Source of the DNA: Actibacterium sp.
GTDB taxonomy: Bacteria; Pseudomonadota; Alphaproteobacteria; Rhodobacterales; Rhodobacteraceae
NCBI GenBank assembly: GCA_016278285.1
Contig: JADQCD010000234.1
Location: 1 to 35,227 of the forward strand
DNA length: 35,227 bases
Reading direction: 5' to 3'
Shown: one piece after another, positions 25,787 to 33,904 of the stretch
Position numbering within the stretch: the first letter of the stretch is position 1
How the letters are laid out: each line of letters begins with the position of its first letter
Program-made: the position numbers and the translations under genes
Notes under the pieces: generated by a model
The model's database searches: none
What the model saw: only the letters and a program-made list of their open reading frames with translations
Told to the model about the DNA's origin: nothing

Positions 25787-26932
25787 TTGTATGATCTCAT
25801 ATTGAAGGGCGGCCGGGTAATGGATCCGGCACAGAATCTGGATGCGCCACGCGACGTCGCGTTCACGAATGGGAAGGTCGCGGCGATCGGCGCCGACCTG
25901 CCGGTCGATAGCGCCAGGCAGACCCGCGATGTGCGCGGCAAGATCGTGACTCCCGGCCTGATTGACCTGCATACTCACGTCTACTGGGGGGGCACCTCGC
26001 TTGGCGTGGATGCCGATCCGATCGCCCGGCGCAGCGGAACCACGACATTTATCGATGCCGGAAGCGCCGGCGCCGGGAATTTCGCGGGGTTCCGAAAACA
26101 TGTGATCGAACGGTCCGTGCCGCGTATCCTGGCCTATATCAACGTGTCCTTCGCCGGGATCTATGCGTTCAGCAAACATGTCATGGTCGGGGAATGCGGT
26201 GACATGCGGCTTGTCCATCCGCATGAATGCCTGCGTGTCGCGCGTGACAATCTCGACGTTCTGGTTGGCGTCAAGGCACGGATCGGGGCAAAGGCCGGCG
26301 GCAACTCGGGCCTGGCACCGCTGCATCTGGCGATCGAAGTGGCCGATCAGCTTGGCCTTCCGGTCATGGCGCATATCGACATGCCGCCGCCCAGCCAGCG
26401 CGAGGTTCTGAATATCCTGCGCCCCGGCGATGTGCTTACGCACTGTTTCCGGCCTTTTCCCCTGGCGCCGGTGCATGCGGATCGCTCAATCCGGGAAGAG
26501 GTTCTTGCCGCGCGCGATCGTGGCGTCATTTTCGATATCGGGCATGGCTATGGCGGTTTCTCTTTCGACTCCTGCCGCGCCATGATGGAACAGGGAATCA
26601 TGGCCGATGCGATCAGCAGCGACGTTCATGCCCTTTGCGTCGACGGGCCGGCTCACGATCTGCTGTCGGTGATGTCGAAATTTCTCGCACTCGGGATGCC
26701 GTTGCCCGAAGTGATTCGCGCCACTACGCAGAATGTCGCAAAGGCGATCCGGCGCGAAGATCTCGGCACCTTCGCGGTCGGCGCGGCCGGTGATGCGACC
26801 ATTCTGGAAATGCGCAACGAAACCGTCGAGCATGTCGATGTGGTGGGCCAGGTCGTGCGATCCGACGAACAACTGGCCAGCAGCGGCATGGTCATCGCAG
26901 GCGAATGGTGGCCGGACCCGCAGGACGCGTGA
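25787..26932 (+). CDS. Amidohydrolase / deacetylase family metallohydrolase (dihydroorotase-like superfamily)
   Basis: YDLILKGGRVMDPAQNLDAPRDVAFTNGKVAAIG, TPGLIDLHTHVYWGG, LDVLVGVKARIG, LPVMAHIDMPPP, LTHCFRPFPL, AISSDVHALCVDG. TTG start at 25787 with GAGGAG (25775-25780) at good spacing. Confidence 0.9.
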   Translation: MYDLILKGGRVMDPAQNLDAPRDVAFTNGKVAAIGADLPVDSARQTRDVRGKIVTPGLIDLHTHVYWGGTSLGVDADPIARRSGTTTFIDAGSAGAGNFAGFRKHVIERSVPRILAYINVSFAGIYAFSKHVMVGECGDMRLVHPHECLRVARDNLDVLVGVKARIGAKAGGNSGLAPLHLAIEVADQLGLPVMAHIDMPPPSQREVLNILRPGDVLTHCFRPFPLAPVHADRSIREEVLAARDRGVIFDIGHGYGGFSFDSCRAMMEQGIMADAISSDVHALCVDGPAHDLLSVMSKFLALGMPLPEVIRATTQNVAKAIRREDLGTFAVGAAGDATILEMRNETVEHVDVVGQVVRSDEQLASSGMVIAGEWWPDPQDA

Positions 26933-26982
26933 CGCCGCCTGCAAGGCACCATATCCGCATCGCCAATATCGGAGACTCGACC

Positions 26983-28068
26983 ATGGCCACCAACCGGACC
27001 CCGCAGCATCACCCCACCGGCCCCATCCCCGACGAGATCATCGAAACACCGGCTTTCGTCATCGATGAGGCTGCGGTTATCCGCAACCTTGAACGATCGC
27101 TTTCGGCGGCCGGCGGTGCCGCGCGCTTCATGCCACATGTAAAGACCCATCGCGCGCCATGGGTGACGCGTCTTTTGCGCGAAATGGGTGTCGAGACGTT
27201 CAAGACCGCGACGCTGGCCGAGGTCGAAATGGTGGCTTCCTGTGGCGCCCGAAGCGTCACGCTGGCCTATCCGACGGTCAACCCCGCCACCGTCGCCCGC
27301 TTCGCTCAATGTGCCCAGGCGAACCCGGCGACCGATTTTGTCGGCATGATCGACTCGCGTTTCGGTCTGGATGTATGGCAGGCTCAGCTCAAGGATGGTC
27401 CGGCCAATATCCGCATGCGGGTCGATCTTGACCCGGGCTTCGGACGGACCGGCGCACTCATGGGACAGGCCGCCATCGATCTGGCGCGCGCGCTTTACGA
27501 GGCGGGCCGTTTCGCCGGCTGGCACCTTTACGACGGGCATGTACATGGCGAACGCGCCGAGCGGCGCGCGACGGTCGATGAAGAGGTGCGGGCGGTCGAG
27601 CGCCTGAACCAGCGTCTGGCGGACGAAGGAATCGCCGGTGACCTGGTTGCCGGCGGCAGTTACACCTTCGACCTCTGGCCGCGGGACGTGGCGCAATATG
27701 TATCCCCGGGCAGCTGGACCTATTCCAGCGCTCAGCACGACATCGAGTTGCCGGAACTGAAGTGGGAACCGGCGGCATTCGTTCTTTCCACGGTGATTTC
27801 CGCACATGACGGGACGATCACTCTGGATGCGGGCGCAAAGGCGATCGCGCCGGACAAGCCCCTGAAAAAGCGGTTCCGGACCGACGGCGAGATCCTGCTG
27901 ATGAGTGAGGAACACTGCGTCGTTCGGACCGAGGGTCCGGCCGTTGGCGACAGGCTGCTGCTCATGCCCCAGCACGCCTGCACCACGGCGTATCTTCATG
28001 ACCGGGCTTGGGTGCATACGGCCTCCGGCACTTGGGAAATGCGCGAACAGCTGGGAAATACGCGCTAG
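26983..28068 (+). CDS. DSD1/D-threonine aldolase-like PLP-dependent enzyme (fold-type III)
   Basis: ETPAFVIDEAAVIRNLERS, PLP Lys motif FMPHVKTHRAPWV, C-terminal metal-site pattern SEEHCVV...VGDRLLLMPQHACTTAYLHD (HxC). Confidence 0.93.
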   Translation: MATNRTPQHHPTGPIPDEIIETPAFVIDEAAVIRNLERSLSAAGGAARFMPHVKTHRAPWVTRLLREMGVETFKTATLAEVEMVASCGARSVTLAYPTVNPATVARFAQCAQANPATDFVGMIDSRFGLDVWQAQLKDGPANIRMRVDLDPGFGRTGALMGQAAIDLARALYEAGRFAGWHLYDGHVHGERAERRATVDEEVRAVERLNQRLADEGIAGDLVAGGSYTFDLWPRDVAQYVSPGSWTYSSAQHDIELPELKWEPAAFVLSTVISAHDGTITLDAGAKAIAPDKPLKKRFRTDGEILLMSEEHCVVRTEGPAVGDRLLLMPQHACTTAYLHDRAWVHTASGTWEMREQLGNTR

Positions 28069-28126
28069 CAGCACGCCGAATTCCGCCATGATCGGGTCTC
28101 ATACTTCAGCAAGAAAGGACATCCGG

Positions 28127-28597
28127 ATGCCTCAGGACAAGACGAGCGAACAAAGACTGGCAGATCTCGGAATCGAACTTCCCGCGGCGCTCCCGCCCGG
28201 GGGAACCTATGTTCCCGTGCGCCGTGACGGAGACATGATCTACGTTTCCGGTCAAGGACCGCGCCGGCCGGACGGCAGTCGCCACACCGGCCAGCTCGGG
28301 CAGAATGTCACGGTCGAGGAAGGATACGAACATGCAAGGCTAGCCGGGCTTTCCATCCTGGGCCTTGCAAGGGCCGAGGCCGGCAGCCTCGATGCGTTGA
28401 GGGTCGTGAAGGTGTTCGGCATGGTTAACGCCGTGCCCGGTTTCGGCGATCAGGCCAAGGTCATCAATGGGTGCTCGGACCTTCTCGTCCAGGTTCTGGG
28501 CGAGGATGGTCAGCACGCGCGCTCTGCCGTCGGAATGGGGTCGCTGCCCGGAAACATGACGGTCGAGGTCGAGGCGATTTTTCGTATCAAGGGGTAG
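28127..28597 (+). CDS. RidA (YjgF/YER057c/UK114) family protein
   Basis: MIYVSGQGPRRPDGSRHTGQLGQNVTVEEGYEHARLAGLSILG..., ARSAVGMGSLPGNMTVEVEAIFRIKG. Confidence 0.93.
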   Translation: MPQDKTSEQRLADLGIELPAALPPGGTYVPVRRDGDMIYVSGQGPRRPDGSRHTGQLGQNVTVEEGYEHARLAGLSILGLARAEAGSLDALRVVKVFGMVNAVPGFGDQAKVINGCSDLLVQVLGEDGQHARSAVGMGSLPGNMTVEVEAIFRIKG

Positions 28598-28636
28598 AAC
28601 GCGGCCCCGTCGAAGCGTGACGGATCGATGGGGTGC

Positions 28637-28661
28637 CCCTCCCCCCCGGATCGGGGGAGGG
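28637..28661. terminator. GC-rich hairpin between convergent ridA-like and hemC genes
   Basis: CCCTCCCCC (28637-28645) - CCGGATC - GGGGGAGGG (28653-28661), followed by a further G-rich tract GGGGAGGGGGG. Confidence 0.5.
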
Positions 28662-28709
28662 CCGGGGAGGGGGGTGATGCAAGGGAATGCGCGCCAGCGC
28701 GCCGTCAGG

Positions 28710-29669
28710 TCAGGCCTTGAAATCGAAAAACCCCGCCCCCGCCCGCGCCAGCAGCTGCGCACCCATTGCCCGGCCCATCTCTGCCCCGTCCTCGACCGGC
28801 GCCGTCGCCTCGTCGGACAATTGCTCGGACCCGTCCGGGCGCAGTATCTCGCCCCGCAAGCGCAGCGTGCCGCCTTCACGTTCGGCCAGCCCGCCGATCG
28901 GCGTCTCGCAGGACCCGTCCAGCGCTGCCAGAAAGGCCCGCTCCGCCGCCAGAAGCCGTGCCGTGGGCGCATCGTGGATGGCTTCCAGCATTCCGGCCAC
29001 GCGGTGATCGTCGGCGCGCCGCTCGATCCCGATCGCACCCTGGGCCACGGCGGGCAGCATGTCCTCGGTCGCCACGGCCGATTGCGCCACACCGGCCATT
29101 CCCAGCCGGTTCAGCCCCGCCATCGCAAGGAAGGTGGCCACCGCCACGCCGTCCTCCAGCTTGCGCAGCCGCGTCTGCACGTTGCCGCGAAACTCCACCA
29201 CCTTCAGGTCGGGGCGCCGCACCAGCAGCTGCGCGCGGCGGCGCAGGCTGGACGTGCCGACCACCGCGCCCGCGGGCAGATCCGGCAATCGGGTCACATG
29301 CGGCGACACGAAAGCGTCGCGCGGATCCTCGCGCGGGAGGTAACAGTCCAGCAACAGGCCCTCGGGCTGGACCACCGGCATGTCCTTCATCGAATGCACG
29401 GCGATGTCGATGCCGCCGGTCAGCAGTGCCGCCTCGATTTCCCGCACGAACAGCCCCTTGCCGCCGATCTCTTTCAGCGGGCGGTCCGCGTCGATCATCT
29501 TGCGGTTGTCGCCGGTGGTCTTGATGGCCACGACCTCGAATGCCTCTTGCGGCAGGTCGAAGGCGGCGGCCAGCCGGTCGCGCGTCTCATGCGCCTGCGC
29601 CAGCGCCAGCGGAGAGCCGCGCGTGCCGATCCTGAGGGGCGTGGCGGGGGTGGGAAGCGTCAGTGTCAT
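28710..29669 (-). CDS. hemC: Hydroxymethylbilane synthase (porphobilinogen deaminase)
   Basis: LRIGTRGSPLALAQAHETRDRL, GGKGLFVREIEAALL, AVHSMKDMPV, GTSSLRRRAQLL, RGNVQTRLRKLEDG. Confidence 0.97.
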   Translation of the reverse strand: MTLTLPTPATPLRIGTRGSPLALAQAHETRDRLAAAFDLPQEAFEVVAIKTTGDNRKMIDADRPLKEIGGKGLFVREIEAALLTGGIDIAVHSMKDMPVVQPEGLLLDCYLPREDPRDAFVSPHVTRLPDLPAGAVVGTSSLRRRAQLLVRRPDLKVVEFRGNVQTRLRKLEDGVAVATFLAMAGLNRLGMAGVAQSAVATEDMLPAVAQGAIGIERRADDHRVAGMLEAIHDAPTARLLAAERAFLAALDGSCETPIGGLAEREGGTLRLRGEILRPDGSEQLSDEATAPVEDGAEMGRAMGAQLLARAGAGFFDFKA

Positions 29670-29773
29670 GGCCCGTCTCTATCCGGGCTTGGCGGGGCTG
29701 GCAATCCGCATGGTATTGACATGCCGACGCAGCCGGGTGACGAGGCCGCGGACGGTTCGGACGGGGAAAGACA

Positions 29774-30808
29774 ATGGCTGCGACCAAGAAGAAACTGATG
29801 CGTGCAATGGCGGGCGAGGTTCAGGCGGTTCCGCCGGTCTGGCTGATGCGGCAGGCCGGCCGCTATCTGCCGGAATACAAGGCCACGCGGGCCAGGGCCG
29901 GGGATTTCCTGACGCTGTGCTACACGCCGGAACTGGCGGCAGAGGTCACGCTGCAACCGATCCGCCGCTATGGTTTCGACGGGGCGATCCTGTTTGCCGA
30001 CATCCTGCTGGTGCCACAGGCCCTGGGGGCCGATCTGTGGTTCGTTGCCGGCGAGGGGCCGCGCCTGTCCACGATCACGTCGCAAGGCGATTTCGATGCC
30101 TTGCGGGGTGTCGAGGATATCCACGAAACGCTTTCTCCGGTCTATGAAACGCTAGGGCTGGTGAAACCCGAGCTTCCGTCGGACGTAACGCTGATCGGCT
30201 TTGCCGGGGCGCCCTGGACGGTGGCAACCTACATGATCGCCGGGCGCGGCACCAAGGACCAGGGTCCCGCCCATGCCTTGAAACACGAAAACCCGGCGAT
30301 ATTCGACGCGCTGATCGACCGCATCACCGCTGCCACGGTCGAATACCTGTCGGCCCAGATCGACGCAGGTGCCGAGGTGGTCAAGCTGTTCGACAGCTGG
30401 GCCGGATCGCTGAAGGGCGCGGATTTTCACCGTTATGCGCTTGAACCTGCGAAAAGGATCATTTCCGAACTGAAAGCACGCCACCCCGGCACTCCGGTCA
30501 TCGCCTTCCCGCGCGAGGCGGGCGAGAATTATGTCGGCTTTGCCCGGGCCACCGGCGCCGATTGCGTGGCGCTTGACAATTCGGTCAGCGCCGAGTGGGC
30601 GGCGGCCAGGGTGCAGGTGGACGGCTGTGTTCAGGGAAACCTCGACCCCAGACACATGGTCACCGGCGGACAAGCCATGATCGACGAGACCCGGCGCATC
30701 ATGCGGGCTTTCTCGGACGGGCCGCATATCTTCAACCTGGGCCATGGCATCACGCCGGATGCCGACCCGGATAATGTGTCGCGCATGCTGGAGGCGATTC
30801 GCGGCTGA
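29774..30808 (+). CDS. hemE: Uroporphyrinogen decarboxylase
   Basis: [77 protein letters not shown]. Confidence 0.97.
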   Translation: MAATKKKLMRAMAGEVQAVPPVWLMRQAGRYLPEYKATRARAGDFLTLCYTPELAAEVTLQPIRRYGFDGAILFADILLVPQALGADLWFVAGEGPRLSTITSQGDFDALRGVEDIHETLSPVYETLGLVKPELPSDVTLIGFAGAPWTVATYMIAGRGTKDQGPAHALKHENPAIFDALIDRITAATVEYLSAQIDAGAEVVKLFDSWAGSLKGADFHRYALEPAKRIISELKARHPGTPVIAFPREAGENYVGFARATGADCVALDNSVSAEWAAARVQVDGCVQGNLDPRHMVTGGQAMIDETRRIMRAFSDGPHIFNLGHGITPDADPDNVSRMLEAIRG

Positions 30809-30902
30809 ACCACCGCGCATTCCGGACCCATGATGCCGAAAGGCACGACCCGCTCGGCGTCTGCGGGTTTCGCTGGACGCCTGTGACCTGCTGCGCTAGC
30901 CA

Positions 30903-30918
30903 TGATGGTATACCATCA
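30903..30918. promoter_or_regulatory. 16-bp perfect palindrome TGATGGTATACCATCA, candidate GntR/FadR-type operator
   Basis: Self-complementary over 16 bp; core GGTATACC fits the GTm-N0-1-kAC operator pattern of FadR-subfamily GntR regulators. Lies ~100 bp upstream of the EamA transporter. Confidence 0.5.
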
Positions 30919-31021
30919 GGCAAGCGGCCAGGGGGGTTGAGTCATTCCATTAACAAGCGCCACGCCCGGGGTTTTCACGCCAGGGCAGCAATATGCGCAA
31001 AATCTGCGCGGGCTGATCTTC

Positions 31022-31861
31022 ATGGCCGCCGGGTTCTTTCTTTTTTCGGCGGTGGACACTCAGGCCAAGTTTCTGACCCAGACGCTCCACCCCATCCAGA
31101 TCGTATGGACGCGGCAGCTTGGCCTGCTGATCGGCGTGCTTTTCCTGTTGCGACTGCGCGGGCTGGCGGTGCTGAGGACCAAGACGCCGCTGTTGCAAAT
31201 GTCGCGCGGGGCATTGGCGGCGACATCGGCCACGCTGTTCATCGTCGGTGTCAGTTTCGTGCCGCTGGCCGATGCAGTGGCGATCAGCTTCGTCGCGCCG
31301 TTCTTCGTAACCATGCTGGGTGCGCTGATCCTGCGAGAGCCGGTGGGAATACGGCGATGGACCGCGATCATCGTGGGGTTCGGCGGCACGCTGATCGTGA
31401 TCCGGCCGGGACTGGGCGTGATCCATCCCGGCGCGCTGCTGGTGATGCTGGCGGCGTTTCTGTTCGCGCTGCGCCAGATCCTGTCGCGGATGCTCAGCGG
31501 CGGCGACCGGACCGAGACGACGGTGGCCTACACCGCGCTGACTGGCAGCGCGCTGCTGACGCTGCCACTGCCCTTTTTCTGGCACTGGCCGGAAACCTTG
31601 CTGGAGCTGGGCCTGCTGGCTGGCATCGCCCTGCTGGCGGCCCTGGGGGAGTTCCTTATCATTCGCGCGCTGGAGGTGGGACAGGCCGTGGTCGTCGCGC
31701 CAATGCAGTATTCGATGATGATCTGGGGCACCTTCTACGGGTTCGTCGTTTTCGGTGATTTCCCCGATTTCTGGACCTGGGTCGGCGCGGCGGTGATCGT
31801 GGCGTCGGGCATCTACACCTTCTACCGCGAACGGCAGGTCATGAAAAACGCCGAGACGTGA
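31022..31861 (+). CDS. DMT superfamily (EamA) transporter
   Basis: Ten hydrophobic segments, two EamA repeats (VDTQAKFLTQTLHPIQIVWTRQL; ALEVGQAVVVAPMQYSMMIWGTFYGFVVFGDFPD). A true start further upstream, in the stretch IPLTSATPGVFTPGQQYAQNLRG, is possible. Confidence 0.9.
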   Translation: MAAGFFLFSAVDTQAKFLTQTLHPIQIVWTRQLGLLIGVLFLLRLRGLAVLRTKTPLLQMSRGALAATSATLFIVGVSFVPLADAVAISFVAPFFVTMLGALILREPVGIRRWTAIIVGFGGTLIVIRPGLGVIHPGALLVMLAAFLFALRQILSRMLSGGDRTETTVAYTALTGSALLTLPLPFFWHWPETLLELGLLAGIALLAALGEFLIIRALEVGQAVVVAPMQYSMMIWGTFYGFVVFGDFPDFWTWVGAAVIVASGIYTFYRERQVMKNAET

Positions 31862-32411
31862 GGTCGACCTCGCGCCACGCCCCGCTGTCCAGCCCGTCCA
31901 GCGTCCATTCGCCGATGCGCCAGCGGATCAGCCGCAAGGTCGGATGACCCACCGTGGCGGTCATCCGGCGGATCTGGCGGTTACGCCCCTCGGTCACGGT
32001 GATTTCCAGCCAGCAGTCCGGCACGGTCTTGCGAAACCGCACCGGCGGGATGCGCGGCCACAAAGCGGACGGCGTGTCTATTCGGCGCACCTGCGCGGGC
32101 CGGGTCGGACCGTCCTTCAAGGTCACGCCATCACGCAGGCGTTGCAGGGCGGCATCGTCGGGCAGGCCCTCGACCTGCGCCAGATAGGTCTTGGGCATCT
32201 TGTGGCGCGGGTTCGAGATGCGGTGTTGCAGCTTGCCGTCATCGGTCAGCAGCAGCAGGCCTTCGCTGTCGCGGTCAAGCCGCCCGGCGGGATAGACGGC
32301 GGGCACGTCCAGGAAATCCGACAGGGTGGGCCGGCGGGTTCCAAGGGTGCCGCTGTCGGTAAACTGCGACAGCACATTGAATGGCTTGTTGAACAGGATC
32401 AGCCGGGTCAC
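31839..32411 (-). CDS. 23S rRNA pseudouridine synthase (RluE-like, RsuA family)
   Basis: LILFNKPFNVLSQFTD, YPAGRLDRDSEGLLLLTDDGKL, KTYLAQVEG, VTEGRNRQIRRMTATVGHPTLRLIR. Convergent 23-bp overlap with the EamA gene. Confidence 0.93.
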   Translation of the reverse strand: MTRLILFNKPFNVLSQFTDSGTLGTRRPTLSDFLDVPAVYPAGRLDRDSEGLLLLTDDGKLQHRISNPRHKMPKTYLAQVEGLPDDAALQRLRDGVTLKDGPTRPAQVRRIDTPSALWPRIPPVRFRKTVPDCWLEITVTEGRNRQIRRMTATVGHPTLRLIRWRIGEWTLDGLDSGAWREVDLTSRRFS

Positions 32412-32418
32412 GCGATGC

Positions 32419-33309
32419 TCAGGGCCACTTGGCCAGCGGTGGCAGGCTCATCAGCACGGCATTGGCATCGTGTCCGGTTTCCAGCCCGAATTTCGTACCC
32501 CGGTCATAGACCAGGTTGTATTCGGCATAGAGCCCGCGATGAATCAATTGCGTGTCGCGGTCGGCCTCGGTCCACTCGGTGTCGCGGCGTCTCTCGACGA
32601 TCGGGACGAAGGCCGGCAGGAAGGCGCGGCCGACATCCTGGATGAAGGCGAAATCCGCTTCCCAGTCTCCGGTGTTGTGATCGTCCAGGAAAATGCCGCC
32701 GACGCCGCGCGCCCGGTGGCGGTGCGGGATATAGAAATACGCGTCGGCCCAAGCCTTGAAGCGCGGATAAAAGACCGGGTCGTGACGATCACAATGCGCC
32801 TTCTGCTCGGCGTGGAAATGCGCGGTGTCCTCGGCATATTCGATGCACGGGTTCAGGTCCGAACCACCGCCGAACCACCAGGCATGCGGCGTCCAGAACA
32901 TCCGCGTGTTCATGTGCACCGCCGGGGTGTGCGGGTTCTGCATATGCGCCACCAGGCTGATACCCGAGGCCCAGAACCGCGGATCCTCGGCCATGCCCGG
33001 CACACCGCGCGCGGCCATCGCCTTTTGCGCCTTGTCGCCCAGCTGTCCGTAAACTTCAGAGATGTTGACGCCGACCTTCTCGAACACCCGGCCGCCCCGC
33101 ATCACGCTCATCAGTCCGCCGCCCGCATCAGAGCCGTCGTCGGATGTGCGGCTTGTCCGCGTCACCTCGAACCGACCGGCGGGGGCATCGGCGAACGGGC
33201 CAGTGGCCTGGCTGTCCTCCAGCGCCTCGAAGGCGGCCACGATCTCGTCGCGCAGCGCCCGGAACCAGTCGGCGGCGCGGGCTTTGCGTGTATCGAAATC
33301 ATCGCTCAT
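32419..33309 (-). CDS. hemF: Oxygen-dependent coproporphyrinogen III oxidase
   Basis: GGGLMSVMRGGRVFEKVGVN, HMQNPHTPAVHMNTR, WFGGGSDLNP, GVGGIFLDDHNTGD, YAEYNLVYDRGTKFGLETG. Confidence 0.97.
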   Translation of the reverse strand: MSDDFDTRKARAADWFRALRDEIVAAFEALEDSQATGPFADAPAGRFEVTRTSRTSDDGSDAGGGLMSVMRGGRVFEKVGVNISEVYGQLGDKAQKAMAARGVPGMAEDPRFWASGISLVAHMQNPHTPAVHMNTRMFWTPHAWWFGGGSDLNPCIEYAEDTAHFHAEQKAHCDRHDPVFYPRFKAWADAYFYIPHRHRARGVGGIFLDDHNTGDWEADFAFIQDVGRAFLPAFVPIVERRRDTEWTEADRDTQLIHRGLYAEYNLVYDRGTKFGLETGHDANAVLMSLPPLAKWP

Positions 33310-33431
33310 GGGCGTCCTCCTGCGACTGTCGCGCCGGGGTTAGCAGCTTTGAAACCCTGCCGCCAGTATGCGGATTGTCCGGCCTGCCGCGCGGGCGTAT
33401 ATTCATGGAATCCTGCTAACGGAGCCCGCCG

Positions 33432-33818
33432 ATGCGCCGCCTCGCCCTGATTCTTCTGATCCCGCTGGCCGCCTGCGCCACGCCGCGCCAGCAATGCGAA
33501 CGCGACGCCGTGCGCGAACTGACCACCGTCAGCAAGCTGATCGTCGAGCTGGAACAGAACATCGCCCGCGGCTATGCGATCGAACGCAGGGTGGAACCGC
33601 GGATCGTCAGCCGGTTCTGCTTTGGTGAGCGGGACAACGACAATCCGGGGTTTGTGTTCTGCCAGGAGGTCGAGCCGCGCGTGATCGAGCGCGCCGTGGC
33701 GATCGACATCGCCGCCGAAAGGGACAAGCTGGCCGCGCTGCGCGCGAAACAGTCGCAATTGCGGCGCAGCACCGCCGACGCGCTGGCGCGCTGCGCCGCG
33801 CTCTACCCCGCCTCCTGA
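33432..33818 (+). CDS. Small putative lipoprotein of unknown function
   Basis: MRRLALILLIPLAACATPRQ signal with LAAC lipobox, followed by a ~110-aa soluble domain. Confidence 0.7.
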   Translation: MRRLALILLIPLAACATPRQQCERDAVRELTTVSKLIVELEQNIARGYAIERRVEPRIVSRFCFGERDNDNPGFVFCQEVEPRVIERAVAIDIAAERDKLAALRAKQSQLRRSTADALARCAALYPAS

Positions 33819-33873
33819 AACCTGGCCCGGACGAATGATGGGGCGGACTCGACTCCGCATTCCGACAAGACTA

Positions 33874-33888
33874 GAACAAAGAGCGAAC
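33874..33888. promoter_or_regulatory. LexA (SOS) box GAAC-AAAGAGC-GAAC
   Basis: Direct repeat GAAC-N7-GAAC, the complement of the alphaproteobacterial LexA box GTTC-N7-GTTC, 16 nt upstream of the imuB-like ATG. Confidence 0.85.
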
Positions 33889-33904
33889 ACAAGGCACGCC
33901 GATC

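Noticed and set aside
26983-28068. Beta-hydroxyaspartate cycle (BHAC) gene cluster
   Set aside because: The PLP enzyme is related to BhcC, but no bhcA (aminotransferase), bhcB (dehydratase) or bhcD (iminosuccinate reductase) genes accompany it, and the regulator is RpiR-type, not IclR-type.
26653-28089. 478-aa minus-strand ORF opposite the amidohydrolase and DSD1-like genes
   Set aside because: Antisense artefact; it spans two real genes and has no motif of its own.
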